From Solobacterium sp. (lineage in GTDB: Bacteria > Bacillota_I > Bacilli_A > Erysipelotrichales > Erysipelotrichaceae), in the NCBI GenBank assembly GCA_017459725.1, contig JAFUCL010000097.1, positions 1-62,592 of the forward strand: a stretch of 62,592 bases of DNA, given 5' to 3'. Each line of letters begins with the position of its first letter. Position 1 is the first letter of the stretch. Shown in pieces: positions 38,261 through 48,140 of this stretch. A model generated the notes under the pieces. It worked only from the letters and a program-made list of their open reading frames with translations. It did not search any database and was not told the DNA's origin. Both the position numbers and the translations under genes were made by a program.

Positions 38261-38290
38261 AGTATCTTCAGGATACGGAAAGAGGTATAT

Positions 38291-40018
38291 ATGACTAATG
38301 CATATTCCCTGGACAGGGTTAAGGGTTTTCTTCATGCGGACGGCACGAAGATGGTCAACGGTGATGGTGAACAGGTCGTTCTGCGCGGCTGGGGTACCGG
38401 CAACTGGGTGAATCTTGAAGGATTTATGATCGGCGGAACTCCGGATTCCATCCGTTTCCGTGATGATCTCGATGCGCCGAGATGGTTTGACCGCGGCCGT
38501 ACGGTTGATTCGGCTGTGCGTATTCTCTGCGGTGACGCATATGCCGAGGAATTCTGGAAGAAGTGGCATGCGAATCATCTGGCTGAGGGGGATATTAAAT
38601 TAATGGCAGAACTCGGCTGCAACTCTGTGCGTCTGGTTCTGAATGCAGGCCAGCTGCTCAATGAAGATCCTTCCAAGCTTGAGTTCAGGGAAGAAGGCTT
38701 CCGGATGATCGATGAGGTTCTGGACTGGTGTGAGAAATACCATGTCTATGCAATCCTTGATATGCACGGTGCGCCGTACGGACATTCCTCTGTTGACATC
38801 GATGACGGTATTGATAATTATCCGCATCTGCTGATTGATGAGGAAGCATTCGACCGCGGTGTAGCACTGTGGGTTGAGATGGCAAAGAGATGGAAAGACA
38901 GATGGATCGTGGCAGGTTATGAACTGCTCAACGAACCGATCTTCCAGCCGAAGTGGACATGCCTGATGCCGCGTCTGAGAGAATTCTTTGACACCTGCAT
39001 CGCTGAAATCAGAAAGTTTGATACAAAGCATATGTTCTTCCTCGAAGGACAGAACGGTGCGCATGATATCCAGCCGTTTGATCACTGCTATGACCCGGGA
39101 TACAACAACTGGGCAATTACCATCCACTATTACGGATTCACCGGCAATCTGGCAGACCTGGCTCCGTTCCTGGCTATGTCCAGACATTACAATGTGCCGA
39201 TCTGGATGGGTGAAGGCGGCGTCGCTCCCGAATATGCACCGCATGTCTATGAGATGGCACGCAGGTTTGACATCGGCTGGAACCAGTGGTGCTGGAAGAC
39301 AGCTGCCAATCCCGAACGTGAAGGTGCAGGCTTCGGCAGAAGAGTTACAAGCTATGCACTGCCGGAAGGCTGGGCAGATCTGCAGAAGTTCTTCTTCGGC
39401 GGTCCGCGTCCGGGTTATGAAAAGTCAAAGAAGATCTTTGATGAAATGCTCGAGAACATGAAGATCGAGAACTGCATCATCCATAAGGAAGTCATGGATC
39501 CGCAGATGCGCAGACCTGACCTGGATCTCTACGGTCCTGCCTATGACTACAGTCCGTATCCGGGAGAGACATTCTCCGGAGGCTGGGACTTCGGCAATGC
39601 CCTGGCATACCGTGTGGAAGACCATACCAAGCTTGTGCTGCGTCCGGGTGCACCGATGCCGAATCTGATTCCGCCGGAAAGACTTGGTACATTCAGCCGA
39701 GAAGAACGCATGAATGTCACTAAGAACAACAACGCGATGAAGGCACTGATGCTGGAACTCGGTGAAAACGGCTTTGCGGTCTACACCGTCCGTGATGTGA
39801 CAAAACCGTGCAGTCTGAAACTGGAGGTGTATGCACCGGAAGGCGGCGAAGTCTGCGTCAAGTGCGATGATGAGCTTCTCGCTGATCTGAAGGTGACCGG
39901 AAGCACCGGAATGCAGGAAGTACCTGCAGGAACCGTTCCTGCCGGTGAAGAGCACAAGATCTGCATTGCTGTAAAGAGCGGCACCGTGTGTGTAGGCACG
40001 CTGAAGTTCAGATACTGA
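38291..40018 (+). CDS. GH5-type glycoside hydrolase with C-terminal beta-sandwich domain
   Basis: 575 residues. The N-terminal part is a cellulase-family (GH5) barrel: LRGWGTGNWVNLEGF, LDMHGAPYG, acid/base Glu215 in LLNEP, IHYYGF, and nucleophile Glu308 in IWMGEGG. A C-terminal region (about 475-575) looks like a carbohydrate-binding beta-sandwich. Without a signal peptide it should act in the cytosol on oligosaccharides or glycosides. The exact GH5 subfamily and substrate are not readable by eye. GAAAGAGG precedes the ATG and a terminator follows. Confidence 0.85.
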   Translation: MTNAYSLDRVKGFLHADGTKMVNGDGEQVVLRGWGTGNWVNLEGFMIGGTPDSIRFRDDLDAPRWFDRGRTVDSAVRILCGDAYAEEFWKKWHANHLAEGDIKLMAELGCNSVRLVLNAGQLLNEDPSKLEFREEGFRMIDEVLDWCEKYHVYAILDMHGAPYGHSSVDIDDGIDNYPHLLIDEEAFDRGVALWVEMAKRWKDRWIVAGYELLNEPIFQPKWTCLMPRLREFFDTCIAEIRKFDTKHMFFLEGQNGAHDIQPFDHCYDPGYNNWAITIHYYGFTGNLADLAPFLAMSRHYNVPIWMGEGGVAPEYAPHVYEMARRFDIGWNQWCWKTAANPEREGAGFGRRVTSYALPEGWADLQKFFFGGPRPGYEKSKKIFDEMLENMKIENCIIHKEVMDPQMRRPDLDLYGPAYDYSPYPGETFSGGWDFGNALAYRVEDHTKLVLRPGAPMPNLIPPERLGTFSREERMNVTKNNNAMKALMLELGENGFAVYTVRDVTKPCSLKLEVYAPEGGEVCVKCDDELLADLKVTGSTGMQEVPAGTVPAGEEHKICIAVKSGTVCVGTLKFRY

Positions 40019-40035
40019 TACATATTACGAAAGAG

Positions 40036-40062
40036 AACCGTACTGATGAGGTACGGTTTTTT
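40036..40062 (+). terminator. Rho-independent terminator after the GH5 gene
   Basis: AACCGTAC and GTACGGTT form a perfect 8-bp stem around TGATGAG, followed by TTTT. Confidence 0.9.
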
Positions 40063-40115
40063 GCGTTTCATAGCAGATTGATATTAAAAATGATGTTTGA
40101 ACTCCACGATAAATA

Positions 40116-40121
40116 TATAAT
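40116..40121 (+). promoter_or_regulatory. Putative -10 element of the giant surface-protein gene
   Basis: A TATAAT stands 48 bases before the preferred ATG. A TTGAAC 13 bases upstream is too close to be a normal -35. The position argues against translation starting at the ATG at 40139, which would be at the very 5' end of the mRNA. Confidence 0.4.
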
Positions 40122-40168
40122 AGATACAGGATAAACAGATGTTTTATTCCCTTTATGGTGGAGTACTG

Positions 40169-43100
40169 ATGAAAAAAAAGAAGAACATCGGAATTGGCAG
40201 AAATAATCTCAGAACAGTGCTGTCTGCTGCACTGGCTGTTTTAATGCTTACAGGACAGGCTGTCCCGTATTTGAATATCACCGCAGAAGAGGTTCAGACG
40301 GAAGAACCGGCGGAAGGATCCGGACAGAACGAAACAGTCACGGAGGAAATGACGGCTGCGGAGGAAGTGCCTCAGGAAGAGGAACAGCCGGCCGAGCAGG
40401 AAACTGTCACGGAAGAACCCGTGCAGATGGAGGAAGAAGCAGAAGGCACTGATGAAGAGCAGCCGGCGGTACCTGAAGAAACTGCCGGTGAAGAAGGGCA
40501 GCCGGAAGAGCCTGCCGTTCCGGCGGAAAGCGAAACACGCGCGGAGGAAACAGGTGAAGAAACCGTTCCTGCGGAGGAACCGGCTTCCGAAGAAATAATC
40601 GAAGTAACGCCTGCCGAAAACACAGAGGAGACACCTGCTGCGGAAGAACCTGAAGAAACACCGATAGAGGAAGTTCAGGAAGAAGAACCTGCAGATATAC
40701 AGGAAGAGGAAGAGATTTCCGAGCTGGACGCAGAAGGTAATTACTGGTCGCTTGATATTACATATTTTGATTCCACTGTAGGCGGCGGACGGACACCGCT
40801 GAAATCCATTAACTGGAATGCCTCTGACGGCGGCCGTGATGAACAGGTCGGAAGAAACATCACCGTGCAGATCACATACCGCAATACAGCTGTAGATAAG
40901 GACTACGCACCCGGTGAGCTGACACTTACCATTCCGAATCTGATGGCGCGTACAGATCCTAAGGATATGCGGCTGAACTGGAACATGGTCATGTCGGCAA
41001 ATGACGCAACACATACCGGTTATGACTGGACATTCCAGGGCGATGAAGACGATGAAACATATGTATTCACCAATGCCGCGGAATTCCACAAAGATGAGAA
41101 CTTTGAAGGAACCCTGTCGATTACGTATACCATCCGGCCGCAGAGTGAATATACTAACCGCCCGGATACCAACTGGATCGATCATGATCCGTATCTGGAT
41201 GAGTGCGTCCGTACACACACTGCCGATCTGCAGGCCGTACTGACGGACAGAATTGAAGAAGAGGATATTGAACTTACCCGCAGCAACCTTGCGCCGTTCC
41301 GTTACACAAGAACATATATTCACCCGTGGCAGCGGCAGCAGTTTACACTTGCCAAGGACGCAGAGAAGATTTCTTCCTATGAAGGTCTCGGCGAACATGC
41401 GGCGGACTATACCTGGGTGAAGTATACATTCGCTGCAGCTCCGTATGTCTCCACGGGAATGGATGCTTTTGACACGAGTGTGACACGGCTCGGTCAGTCA
41501 GGCATCCAGGCACCGCATCACAGTTATCCGTACATCTTTGCACACAGCGGTGTGGTTGTGGATACATTCCCGGACGACTGCGTGGTTCTGGACTACAGGC
41601 ATCAGACACCGGCGCTGCATACTGAACAGACCGGGGAAGGCACAACCTACCGGATCAGACCTGCAGACATTGATAAGGGTGATTACTACGTTTATGTAGG
41701 TTATCCCAAGAGCATATACAACGAAGAAGCAGATAATATGCATATCACCAACCATGCCGATCTCTACGGTATTTACGGTGACAGAAGTGCTGAGGAAAAA
41801 CTTGCGGAATCCGAAATCAGCATTGATCTGAGTGATTTTGCCTTTGTATATACCGGTGATCTGTACCGGGTGGACAAGTATAATGCCGAGCATAACTATT
41901 CCCATAATTATTACTGGCACTCGGATGATGTTTATCTCAGAACACAGGATATTCTGAATGACTATTCCGGCAATGAACATACCTGGCATGTACAGCCGTA
42001 TGTCAATTATCCCGGGTATCCGTATGACATGGTAATCGGTGATGATCTCATGTATTCCACCGGACCGGACGGAACTGTAACCAGACTGGAAGATGATGAT
42101 TACTACTTCTCAAAACTGGATTATTTTCCGGCATGGATCTACAACTCCTCCGGCACCAGGATTCCGACTAACAAATATGACTGTGAACTGTGGATACGCA
42201 GAGCAGGCAATACGGAATACGAACTGTACAAGTCCTTCCGGAACGGCGCCACGACAACAGGCAATTACTATGATCACTATTTCGCATTTACCAGAGAAGA
42301 TGCAGTGGTCGGTTTTTACTTTGTCATCAAGGATCTGACAGAAGGCTTCAAGCCTAATTATCTGAGTGCACTGCGGGTGACAACGAAGTTTATCCGCGAT
42401 GATATTCCGGCAAGGGGACGTCTGCACAACTTCTCCTATCTGGATATCTACCGGAAGGTCGGCGACCAGAGAATTCTGGACAATGAACCGGATCTCGATT
42501 CCTACGCAACGGAATTCACCAAGAAAGAGATTGCGGCATACGACATGGCCACAACCGGACATTATCATCAGAGAGGCACAGACTACATTGACTGGAAACC
42601 GTATGTCATTCCTTCCCTGCAGACCAGACTGAATGCCGGCAAAACACTGGTATCACCGGGACTGGTGCAGGAAGTCAACAACAAACGGTTTGCGGGAACA
42701 TTCCGTATTGCGGCGGGTTATACAAACACCATTCCGTTTGAACCGGATTATATCGATGATTACAGAGCTCCCGAGCAGGAGAAGTATCTGGTCCACGGAT
42801 ATCAGTTCTATGATCTTCTGCCGGAAGGAATGCAGCTGCTGTCGAGTGAAGATGAAATCCTTGATAACGTATATCTGGCAGTGGCATATCACGGGGAAAA
42901 TCCGTACGAAAGAAATGTCAATGTAAGCACTGCCGAGACATACATATATGACCGCAATATGAATCTGCTGGATTACCAGGATTTTGAGCGTATCTGCAAA
43001 GACCGCACAACCGTGAAAACCGTGAACAACTGGAACAATACCGGCAGGACATATATCTCAGTGGTCTGTGATCTGTCGGATTATCCGGTCTTCTTCAGCA

Positions 43101-46100
43101 ATGATTTCAACGGTAAAACACATGAGGAATCACAGAGCATGTGGTACGGCTGGATGCTGGCAACGGAATACAAGTTTTCCATTCCGTATACGTCGGTGGA
43201 GGATTTCGGACCGAACTATCTCAACTATGTATATACGGAACCGTGTCCCGAAGACACCAGTGTGCTTCTGCAGAATCCGGTTGAAAAAGACGTTCTGGAC
43301 CTGAATGAGAACGGATCAACGGATGATGATATGAAGCGTGCCCGCGCTGCTGTAAACACGGCCAGTGCGCCGGCTTCCCTGCAGGGTCTCACCAAGCTTG
43401 TGGAGACCAGATACAATTCGTTTACAACCGGTACTGCCTTTGCAGGACTTGACCAGGACTACCGCTACCGTCTGCGTGTTTCTTCGGGAAGCACCAAGGT
43501 GACGGATCTTGTCATTTACGATTCTGTGGAGGCATATGCATATACACCGGAAGGCGAGATGGCATGGGCTGCCGGAGACAATCCGTACTGGCAGGGAAAT
43601 CTCATCGGTGTGGATACCTCTTTTGCGGAAAGCAAAGGCTATACGGTGAATGTATACTGGTCGGCAGAAGAACAGCCCGGCAGGCTCGGCGAGGATACGG
43701 GATGGACGCTGCTCAGTGAAGAGACTGATCTCAGTGCGGTGAAGTCATTGGCCTTTGAATATCTTGACAGGGACGGCAATCCGGTTGTTCTGCCTGAGAA
43801 TACCAGCACGTATGTCGAAGTGCGCATGCATTCACCGGCATCGGAGGATGTAACGGCAAAGGCTTACAACGGTTCATGGGTCAACTGGACTGCTCTTGAT
43901 GAATATGATCATCCGATTATGTTCATTGAAGGTATTGCGTCCAATATCGTCTCCGTCAGTCTGAATGAAAAGATTGAACTGCCGGTGCGCAAAACATGGG
44001 AAAATGACCGTGCTGCGACTAGACCGGAATCTGCGGAAATTGCACTGCTGGCGGATGGTGAACAGATTGACAGTGTTGTTCTTTCGGAAGCCAACGGATG
44101 GCATTCTGTCTTCACGGATCTCTGGAAATACAACGAGGACGGAAGCCGGATCGAATACAGCTTCGAAGAACTGAATGTTCCCGAGAACTATTCGGTATCC
44201 TATACGGATGATGAACATTACACACATATCTCCGAAGAACCGAAACCGGGTTATTTCCACGTCATTAACACATCGCATATGACGGAAATAAACGGACAGA
44301 AGATCTGGGAGAATGATAAGGAATACTACCGTCCGGAAAAGATCACCGTGCATCTGCTGCGCAATGGAACGGAGATTGCCTCTGCGGAAACCGATGCGGA
44401 ACATGACTGGAAGTATGCATTTGACGATCAGCCGGTGTATGACAGCGAAGGCAACAAGTATACATATACGGTTACCGAAGATGTGCCGGAAGGATATGAA
44501 GCAGACTATACATATGCGTTCAATCCCTACGGACCGTGCACGGTCAGCTTTGATGAGTCAAAGTTCAGTACATCCTCATTCGGATATCTGGCGGTCTATT
44601 ACCGTCTGAACGGACAGCTGTACAGAGCGGGATACTATTCGGGAAGAACATTTAAGAAGGAAATCCATCTGCCTTCATCAGATCTGTATTTCTACTGGTA
44701 CAGCACCAATTCAACGTACAGCGGCTATGGTTACGCAGTCACGGCAATTACACCGTATGAAGGCACTGCCTTCGAAACCGGCAGACCGGCAGCTCAGCTG
44801 CCCGGTGAAGTAACAGTAACCGAAGAACTGCCGCATACACCGGAAAGAATGGCTGCGGATTACCAGCATCTCCTGCAGTACAACCCTGCAGAAACAACCA
44901 TTACCAACCGGTATGTATACAAAGAACTCACGGTACAGAAGCAGTGGAAGAATGACGACAATATTACACGGCCTGCGTCCATTACGGCTGTGCTGATGCG
45001 GAACGGTGAGGATTATGCCGAGCAGGAGCTGAATGAGGCGAACAACTGGACGTATACGTTCGGGATGCTGAAGGATAAGGATGAAAACGGGGAACCGTAT
45101 GTCTATACCGTGCGGGAAAAGGAAGTGCCGGAACATTATCTGGTATCCTACTCTGACGGTAAGGAAACAGTCACGGAGCCGGCGGAAGGCTACAACACGA
45201 TTATTAATACAGGTATGCTTATAGAACTGACCGGCAAGAAGACCTGGCGCAATGATACCCCTGAAGACCGTCCGGAAACACTGACGATCCATCTGCTGCG
45301 CAACGGTGAGCGCTATGCGGAGACAACTACGGATGCAGCTCATGACTGGAAGTTCTCCTTCGAAGCGGATAAGTATGCGCCGGACGGCAGCGAGTATGCA
45401 TATACGATTGAAGAGGATGTTCCGTTTGGTTATGTCCCTGAATACGACAATACCAATGCCGGCAAGAAACTCGACGGACCGTGCAGAGTTACCTTCGACA
45501 GACAGAGCAGCTCGGAAGCCTACGGAACGAATTACAGAGACTATCTGTATATCTACTATTACGACAGCCAGAACAGACTGCGCAGATGCGGTCCGTACGG
45601 CGGAAGCAACTGGCCGACGCTGACCTTCCCGACCATGGACCTGTACTTCTACTGGTATTCGGACAGCCGGAACAATAATTACTACGGATTCAAGGTGGAT
45701 TCGATTGAACCGTACAGCGGAACCGTATCCGCCTGGGGAAGCACCGGATATTCACTGCCGGGTTACATGGTTAAGGAAACCGACCAGCTGCCGGAGACCA
45801 GACACAATCCGTATACCAACTACGGACACGATGTCTGGCATTACACGGCAACCAATTTCACGGTGAACAATGACTACGTGCTGACGCAGTTGTCCGGACA
45901 CAAGACATGGAAGAACGATCTGCCGGAAGACAGACCGGAAAGCATCACGGTTGTTCTGCAGCAGAACGGCGCAGACTACAGAACCATGGAAGTCACGGCA
46001 GAAGACAACTGGGAGTATACCTTCCGCAAACTGCCAATCAATGATGAAAACGGCAATGCATACCAGTACGCCGTACGGGAAGAACCCGTGGATCACTATA

Positions 46101-47896
46101 CGGTGCAGTACACCGACCAGCGCGGAGAATTCTACGCATCCGATACACCGAAAGCCGGCTATTACAACATTGCGAATACGTCCGACAGACTGTTGATGCA
46201 TGGTGTAAAGGAATGGGAGGATAACGGACCGTCCGGAAGACCGGAAAGCATCACCGTAAACCTGCTGCGCAACGGAGAAGTGTACAAGACCGTGGAAACG
46301 GATGAAGCGCATAACTGGTCCTATGTATTCTCGGGAGACCGCTATGACGAAAACGGCGCCGAGTATGTATACGAAGTGCAGGAAAATGTACCGGAGGGAT
46401 ATACAGCCAGGTACAGCCATGTCGGTCCGGTAACGGTGCGCTTCAATCCGTCCTGTTATTCGGAAGAGGATTATGACGGTCCGTATGATTATCTGGTCAT
46501 CTATTACAGACTCGGTGATCAGTGGTACAGAACCTACAAGTTCTCCGGACAGTACTACGGTACAGTGAACCTGCCGACTTCGGATCTGTATTTCTACTGG
46601 TATACGGGACGCGACAACAATAACTTCTACGGTTATAAAGTTGATGCCATCACGCCGTATGACGGTACGTCATTTGCACCGGTGGAGACAACGTACGGAC
46701 TGCCGGGCGGACAGTTCATCGAAGCAGATGATCTGCCGGAATCCGCACATTATCCGTATGAAAGCAATAACCGGAGCGTAACCCATTACAGACAGGAAAC
46801 GGAGAAGGGTGATTTTGTCATTACTAATATGTCTCTGACAACTTCCGTATACGGAATGAAGTACTGGCGCGGTGATACGGAGGAAGACCGTCCGGAATCC
46901 ATCGAAGTGGAACTTCTGCAGAACGGTACGCCCATTGATACGGCAACGGTCAGTGAAGATACACGGTGGATGTATGAATTCATCAATCTGCCGCGGGTAG
47001 ATGAAAACAACGAACGGTATACGTATGCAGTACGGGAAAAGAACGCTCCGGAAAACTATACGGTTATGTACGGTGGACCCGGTGCTGAAACCGGTCCCGA
47101 ACCCGGAGAGCACAAACCGTTCATCCTCAATATCTGGAACCGCAGGACAATCGAAGGAACCAAGAGCTGGGAAGGCGATGCGGAAAAAGACCGTCCGGAA
47201 TCCATCACCGTGCATCTGCTGAAGAACGGTGCAGAGTATATGACGGCTGTAACCGATGCGGCGCATGACTGGAAGTATGCATTTACTGTGCCGATCCGTG
47301 ATGCCAACGGTGCAGACTATGAATATACCGTCAGGGAGGATGTCCCGAAAGGATACAAAGCGGTATATGCATACCATGGTCCTGTCACCGTGAAGTTCAA
47401 TGCACAGTGTGAAGCAGAGCGGGGCTATGATTACCTGATTGTGTTATATGCACTGAACGGGAAGCTCTACCAGGCCGGCAATTATACCGGAAAGAATTTC
47501 CCTTCAGAGATCAATCTGCCTTCCGAGGATATCTATTTCTACTGGCATACGGACGGCAGCGACAATGAATACTACGGTTACAAGGTTGATGCGGTCGAGA
47601 AGTATGAAGGCAGTGACTTTGTGCAGGCACTGGAGGTTTCGTATCTGCCGGCCGCAAACATTACAGAAACTACTGAACTGCCCGAATCACCGCATGATCC
47701 GTACCTGAACAGTACCGATGAACTGCTGCATTACGCCAATGGCGGACCGATTGATATCCTGAATGTCAAATCGGATGAACCGGAATATGTAATGCCGAGA
47801 ACAGGCGGCATCGGCACCCTTCCGCTGTATGTTTCGGGAACAGGCATGATCATTGCGGCAATGTGGCTGCACCATCTGAAAAAGAAACAGCACTGA
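40169..47896 (+). CDS. Giant LPxTG-type wall-anchored protein with Cna-B and CUB-like repeats
   Basis: 2575 residues. A Lys-rich signal peptide (about 1-35) is followed by a highly acidic Glu/Pro/Thr stalk (about 36-190). A large non-repetitive region of beta-rich adhesin type spans about 190-1265. Then come eight Cna-B domains (each starting K-x-W-x-x-D...RPES-x-x-x-x-LL-x-NG), arranged as four blocks of Cna-B, Cna-B and a CUB-like module ending in Y-F/G-Y-x-V. The C-terminus has the sorting signal MPRTG, a hydrophobic span and a KKKQH tail. Secreted and linked to peptidoglycan by sortase. GGTGGAG lies before the ATG at 40169, which I prefer over 40139. A surface adhesin or stalk is likely; the ligand is unknown. 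Confidence 0.92.
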   Translation: MKKKKNIGIGRNNLRTVLSAALAVLMLTGQAVPYLNITAEEVQTEEPAEGSGQNETVTEEMTAAEEVPQEEEQPAEQETVTEEPVQMEEEAEGTDEEQPAVPEETAGEEGQPEEPAVPAESETRAEETGEETVPAEEPASEEIIEVTPAENTEETPAAEEPEETPIEEVQEEEPADIQEEEEISELDAEGNYWSLDITYFDSTVGGGRTPLKSINWNASDGGRDEQVGRNITVQITYRNTAVDKDYAPGELTLTIPNLMARTDPKDMRLNWNMVMSANDATHTGYDWTFQGDEDDETYVFTNAAEFHKDENFEGTLSITYTIRPQSEYTNRPDTNWIDHDPYLDECVRTHTADLQAVLTDRIEEEDIELTRSNLAPFRYTRTYIHPWQRQQFTLAKDAEKISSYEGLGEHAADYTWVKYTFAAAPYVSTGMDAFDTSVTRLGQSGIQAPHHSYPYIFAHSGVVVDTFPDDCVVLDYRHQTPALHTEQTGEGTTYRIRPADIDKGDYYVYVGYPKSIYNEEADNMHITNHADLYGIYGDRSAEEKLAESEISIDLSDFAFVYTGDLYRVDKYNAEHNYSHNYYWHSDDVYLRTQDILNDYSGNEHTWHVQPYVNYPGYPYDMVIGDDLMYSTGPDGTVTRLEDDDYYFSKLDYFPAWIYNSSGTRIPTNKYDCELWIRRAGNTEYELYKSFRNGATTTGNYYDHYFAFTREDAVVGFYFVIKDLTEGFKPNYLSALRVTTKFIRDDIPARGRLHNFSYLDIYRKVGDQRILDNEPDLDSYATEFTKKEIAAYDMATTGHYHQRGTDYIDWKPYVIPSLQTRLNAGKTLVSPGLVQEVNNKRFAGTFRIAAGYTNTIPFEPDYIDDYRAPEQEKYLVHGYQFYDLLPEGMQLLSSEDEILDNVYLAVAYHGENPYERNVNVSTAETYIYDRNMNLLDYQDFERICKDRTTVKTVNNWNNTGRTYISVVCDLSDYPVFFSNDFNGKTHEESQSMWYGWMLATEYKFSIPYTSVEDFGPNYLNYVYTEPCPEDTSVLLQNPVEKDVLDLNENGSTDDDMKRARAAVNTASAPASLQGLTKLVETRYNSFTTGTAFAGLDQDYRYRLRVSSGSTKVTDLVIYDSVEAYAYTPEGEMAWAAGDNPYWQGNLIGVDTSFAESKGYTVNVYWSAEEQPGRLGEDTGWTLLSEETDLSAVKSLAFEYLDRDGNPVVLPENTSTYVEVRMHSPASEDVTAKAYNGSWVNWTALDEYDHPIMFIEGIASNIVSVSLNEKIELPVRKTWENDRAATRPESAEIALLADGEQIDSVVLSEANGWHSVFTDLWKYNEDGSRIEYSFEELNVPENYSVSYTDDEHYTHISEEPKPGYFHVINTSHMTEINGQKIWENDKEYYRPEKITVHLLRNGTEIASAETDAEHDWKYAFDDQPVYDSEGNKYTYTVTEDVPEGYEADYTYAFNPYGPCTVSFDESKFSTSSFGYLAVYYRLNGQLYRAGYYSGRTFKKEIHLPSSDLYFYWYSTNSTYSGYGYAVTAITPYEGTAFETGRPAAQLPGEVTVTEELPHTPERMAADYQHLLQYNPAETTITNRYVYKELTVQKQWKNDDNITRPASITAVLMRNGEDYAEQELNEANNWTYTFGMLKDKDENGEPYVYTVREKEVPEHYLVSYSDGKETVTEPAEGYNTIINTGMLIELTGKKTWRNDTPEDRPETLTIHLLRNGERYAETTTDAAHDWKFSFEADKYAPDGSEYAYTIEEDVPFGYVPEYDNTNAGKKLDGPCRVTFDRQSSSEAYGTNYRDYLYIYYYDSQNRLRRCGPYGGSNWPTLTFPTMDLYFYWYSDSRNNNYYGFKVDSIEPYSGTVSAWGSTGYSLPGYMVKETDQLPETRHNPYTNYGHDVWHYTATNFTVNNDYVLTQLSGHKTWKNDLPEDRPESITVVLQQNGADYRTMEVTAEDNWEYTFRKLPINDENGNAYQYAVREEPVDHYTVQYTDQRGEFYASDTPKAGYYNIANTSDRLLMHGVKEWEDNGPSGRPESITVNLLRNGEVYKTVETDEAHNWSYVFSGDRYDENGAEYVYEVQENVPEGYTARYSHVGPVTVRFNPSCYSEEDYDGPYDYLVIYYRLGDQWYRTYKFSGQYYGTVNLPTSDLYFYWYTGRDNNNFYGYKVDAITPYDGTSFAPVETTYGLPGGQFIEADDLPESAHYPYESNNRSVTHYRQETEKGDFVITNMSLTTSVYGMKYWRGDTEEDRPESIEVELLQNGTPIDTATVSEDTRWMYEFINLPRVDENNERYTYAVREKNAPENYTVMYGGPGAETGPEPGEHKPFILNIWNRRTIEGTKSWEGDAEKDRPESITVHLLKNGAEYMTAVTDAAHDWKYAFTVPIRDANGADYEYTVREDVPKGYKAVYAYHGPVTVKFNAQCEAERGYDYLIVLYALNGKLYQAGNYTGKNFPSEINLPSEDIYFYWHTDGSDNEYYGYKVDAVEKYEGSDFVQALEVSYLPAANITETTELPESPHDPYLNSTDELLHYANGGPIDILNVKSDEPEYVMPRTGGIGTLPLYVSGTGMIIAAMWLHHLKKKQH
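43969..47760 (+). repeat. Four tandem in-frame super-repeats of about 960 bases in the surface-protein gene
   Basis: Units start at about 43969, 44926, 45885 and 46846. Each encodes two Cna-B domains followed by one CUB-like module containing a DLYFYWY-type core and a YGYKVD-like end. Both members of each Cna-B pair keep their own type (odd copies plain, even copies followed by the CUB-like module), showing that a whole 320-residue block was duplicated. Confidence 0.8.
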
Positions 47897-47908
47897 TAAA
47901 TAACAGAG

Positions 47909-47939
47909 ACCGTACTGTGCATATGCATGGTGCGGTTTT
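47909..47939 (+). terminator. Terminator after the surface-protein gene
   Basis: An imperfect stem from ACCG...TGCA to TGCA...CGGT, followed by TTTT. Confidence 0.65.
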
Positions 47940-48002
47940 CTTGTGGTGTGCGGATACTGCATAATTGACAAACTATAGCGGAAAAGGATACAGAATGATT
48001 CC

Positions 48003-48068
48003 TTGTTGGGAATATATTCTGCCGTATAATAGTTATGTATCTTAGGTTAAAAACCGGTATATACCGGT
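48003..48068 (+). promoter_or_regulatory. Promoter and 16-base palindromic operator of the second plus-strand esterase array
   Basis: TTGTTG (48003-48008), a 16-base spacer and TATAAT (48025-48030) form a promoter. A perfect palindrome ACCGGTATATACCGGT (48053-48068) lies about 20 bases downstream. Further on, about 48078-48114 can fold into a hairpin (AATGAC / GTCATT with TGCAC / TGTGCA flanks) ahead of the RBS, a possible leader element. A separate TTGACA stands at 47975. Nothing else was recognised in 47940-48140. Confidence 0.65.
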
Positions 48069-48140
48069 CAGTACAATTGATGCACGGAATGACTGCGGTC
48101 ATTTTCTGTGTGCATTTACAACATCATAGGAGGATATTTT

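Noticed and set aside
40139..40171. Earlier ATG (40139) for the giant surface protein
   Set aside because: No RBS, too close to the likely transcription start, and it would put hydrophobic residues before the Lys-rich start of a normal signal peptide.
43969..47760. CRISPR-like or assembly-artefact repeats in the surface-protein gene
   Set aside because: The repeats are diverged, in frame, and encode defined protein modules with a 960-base period; they are neither short identical repeats nor exact duplicates.
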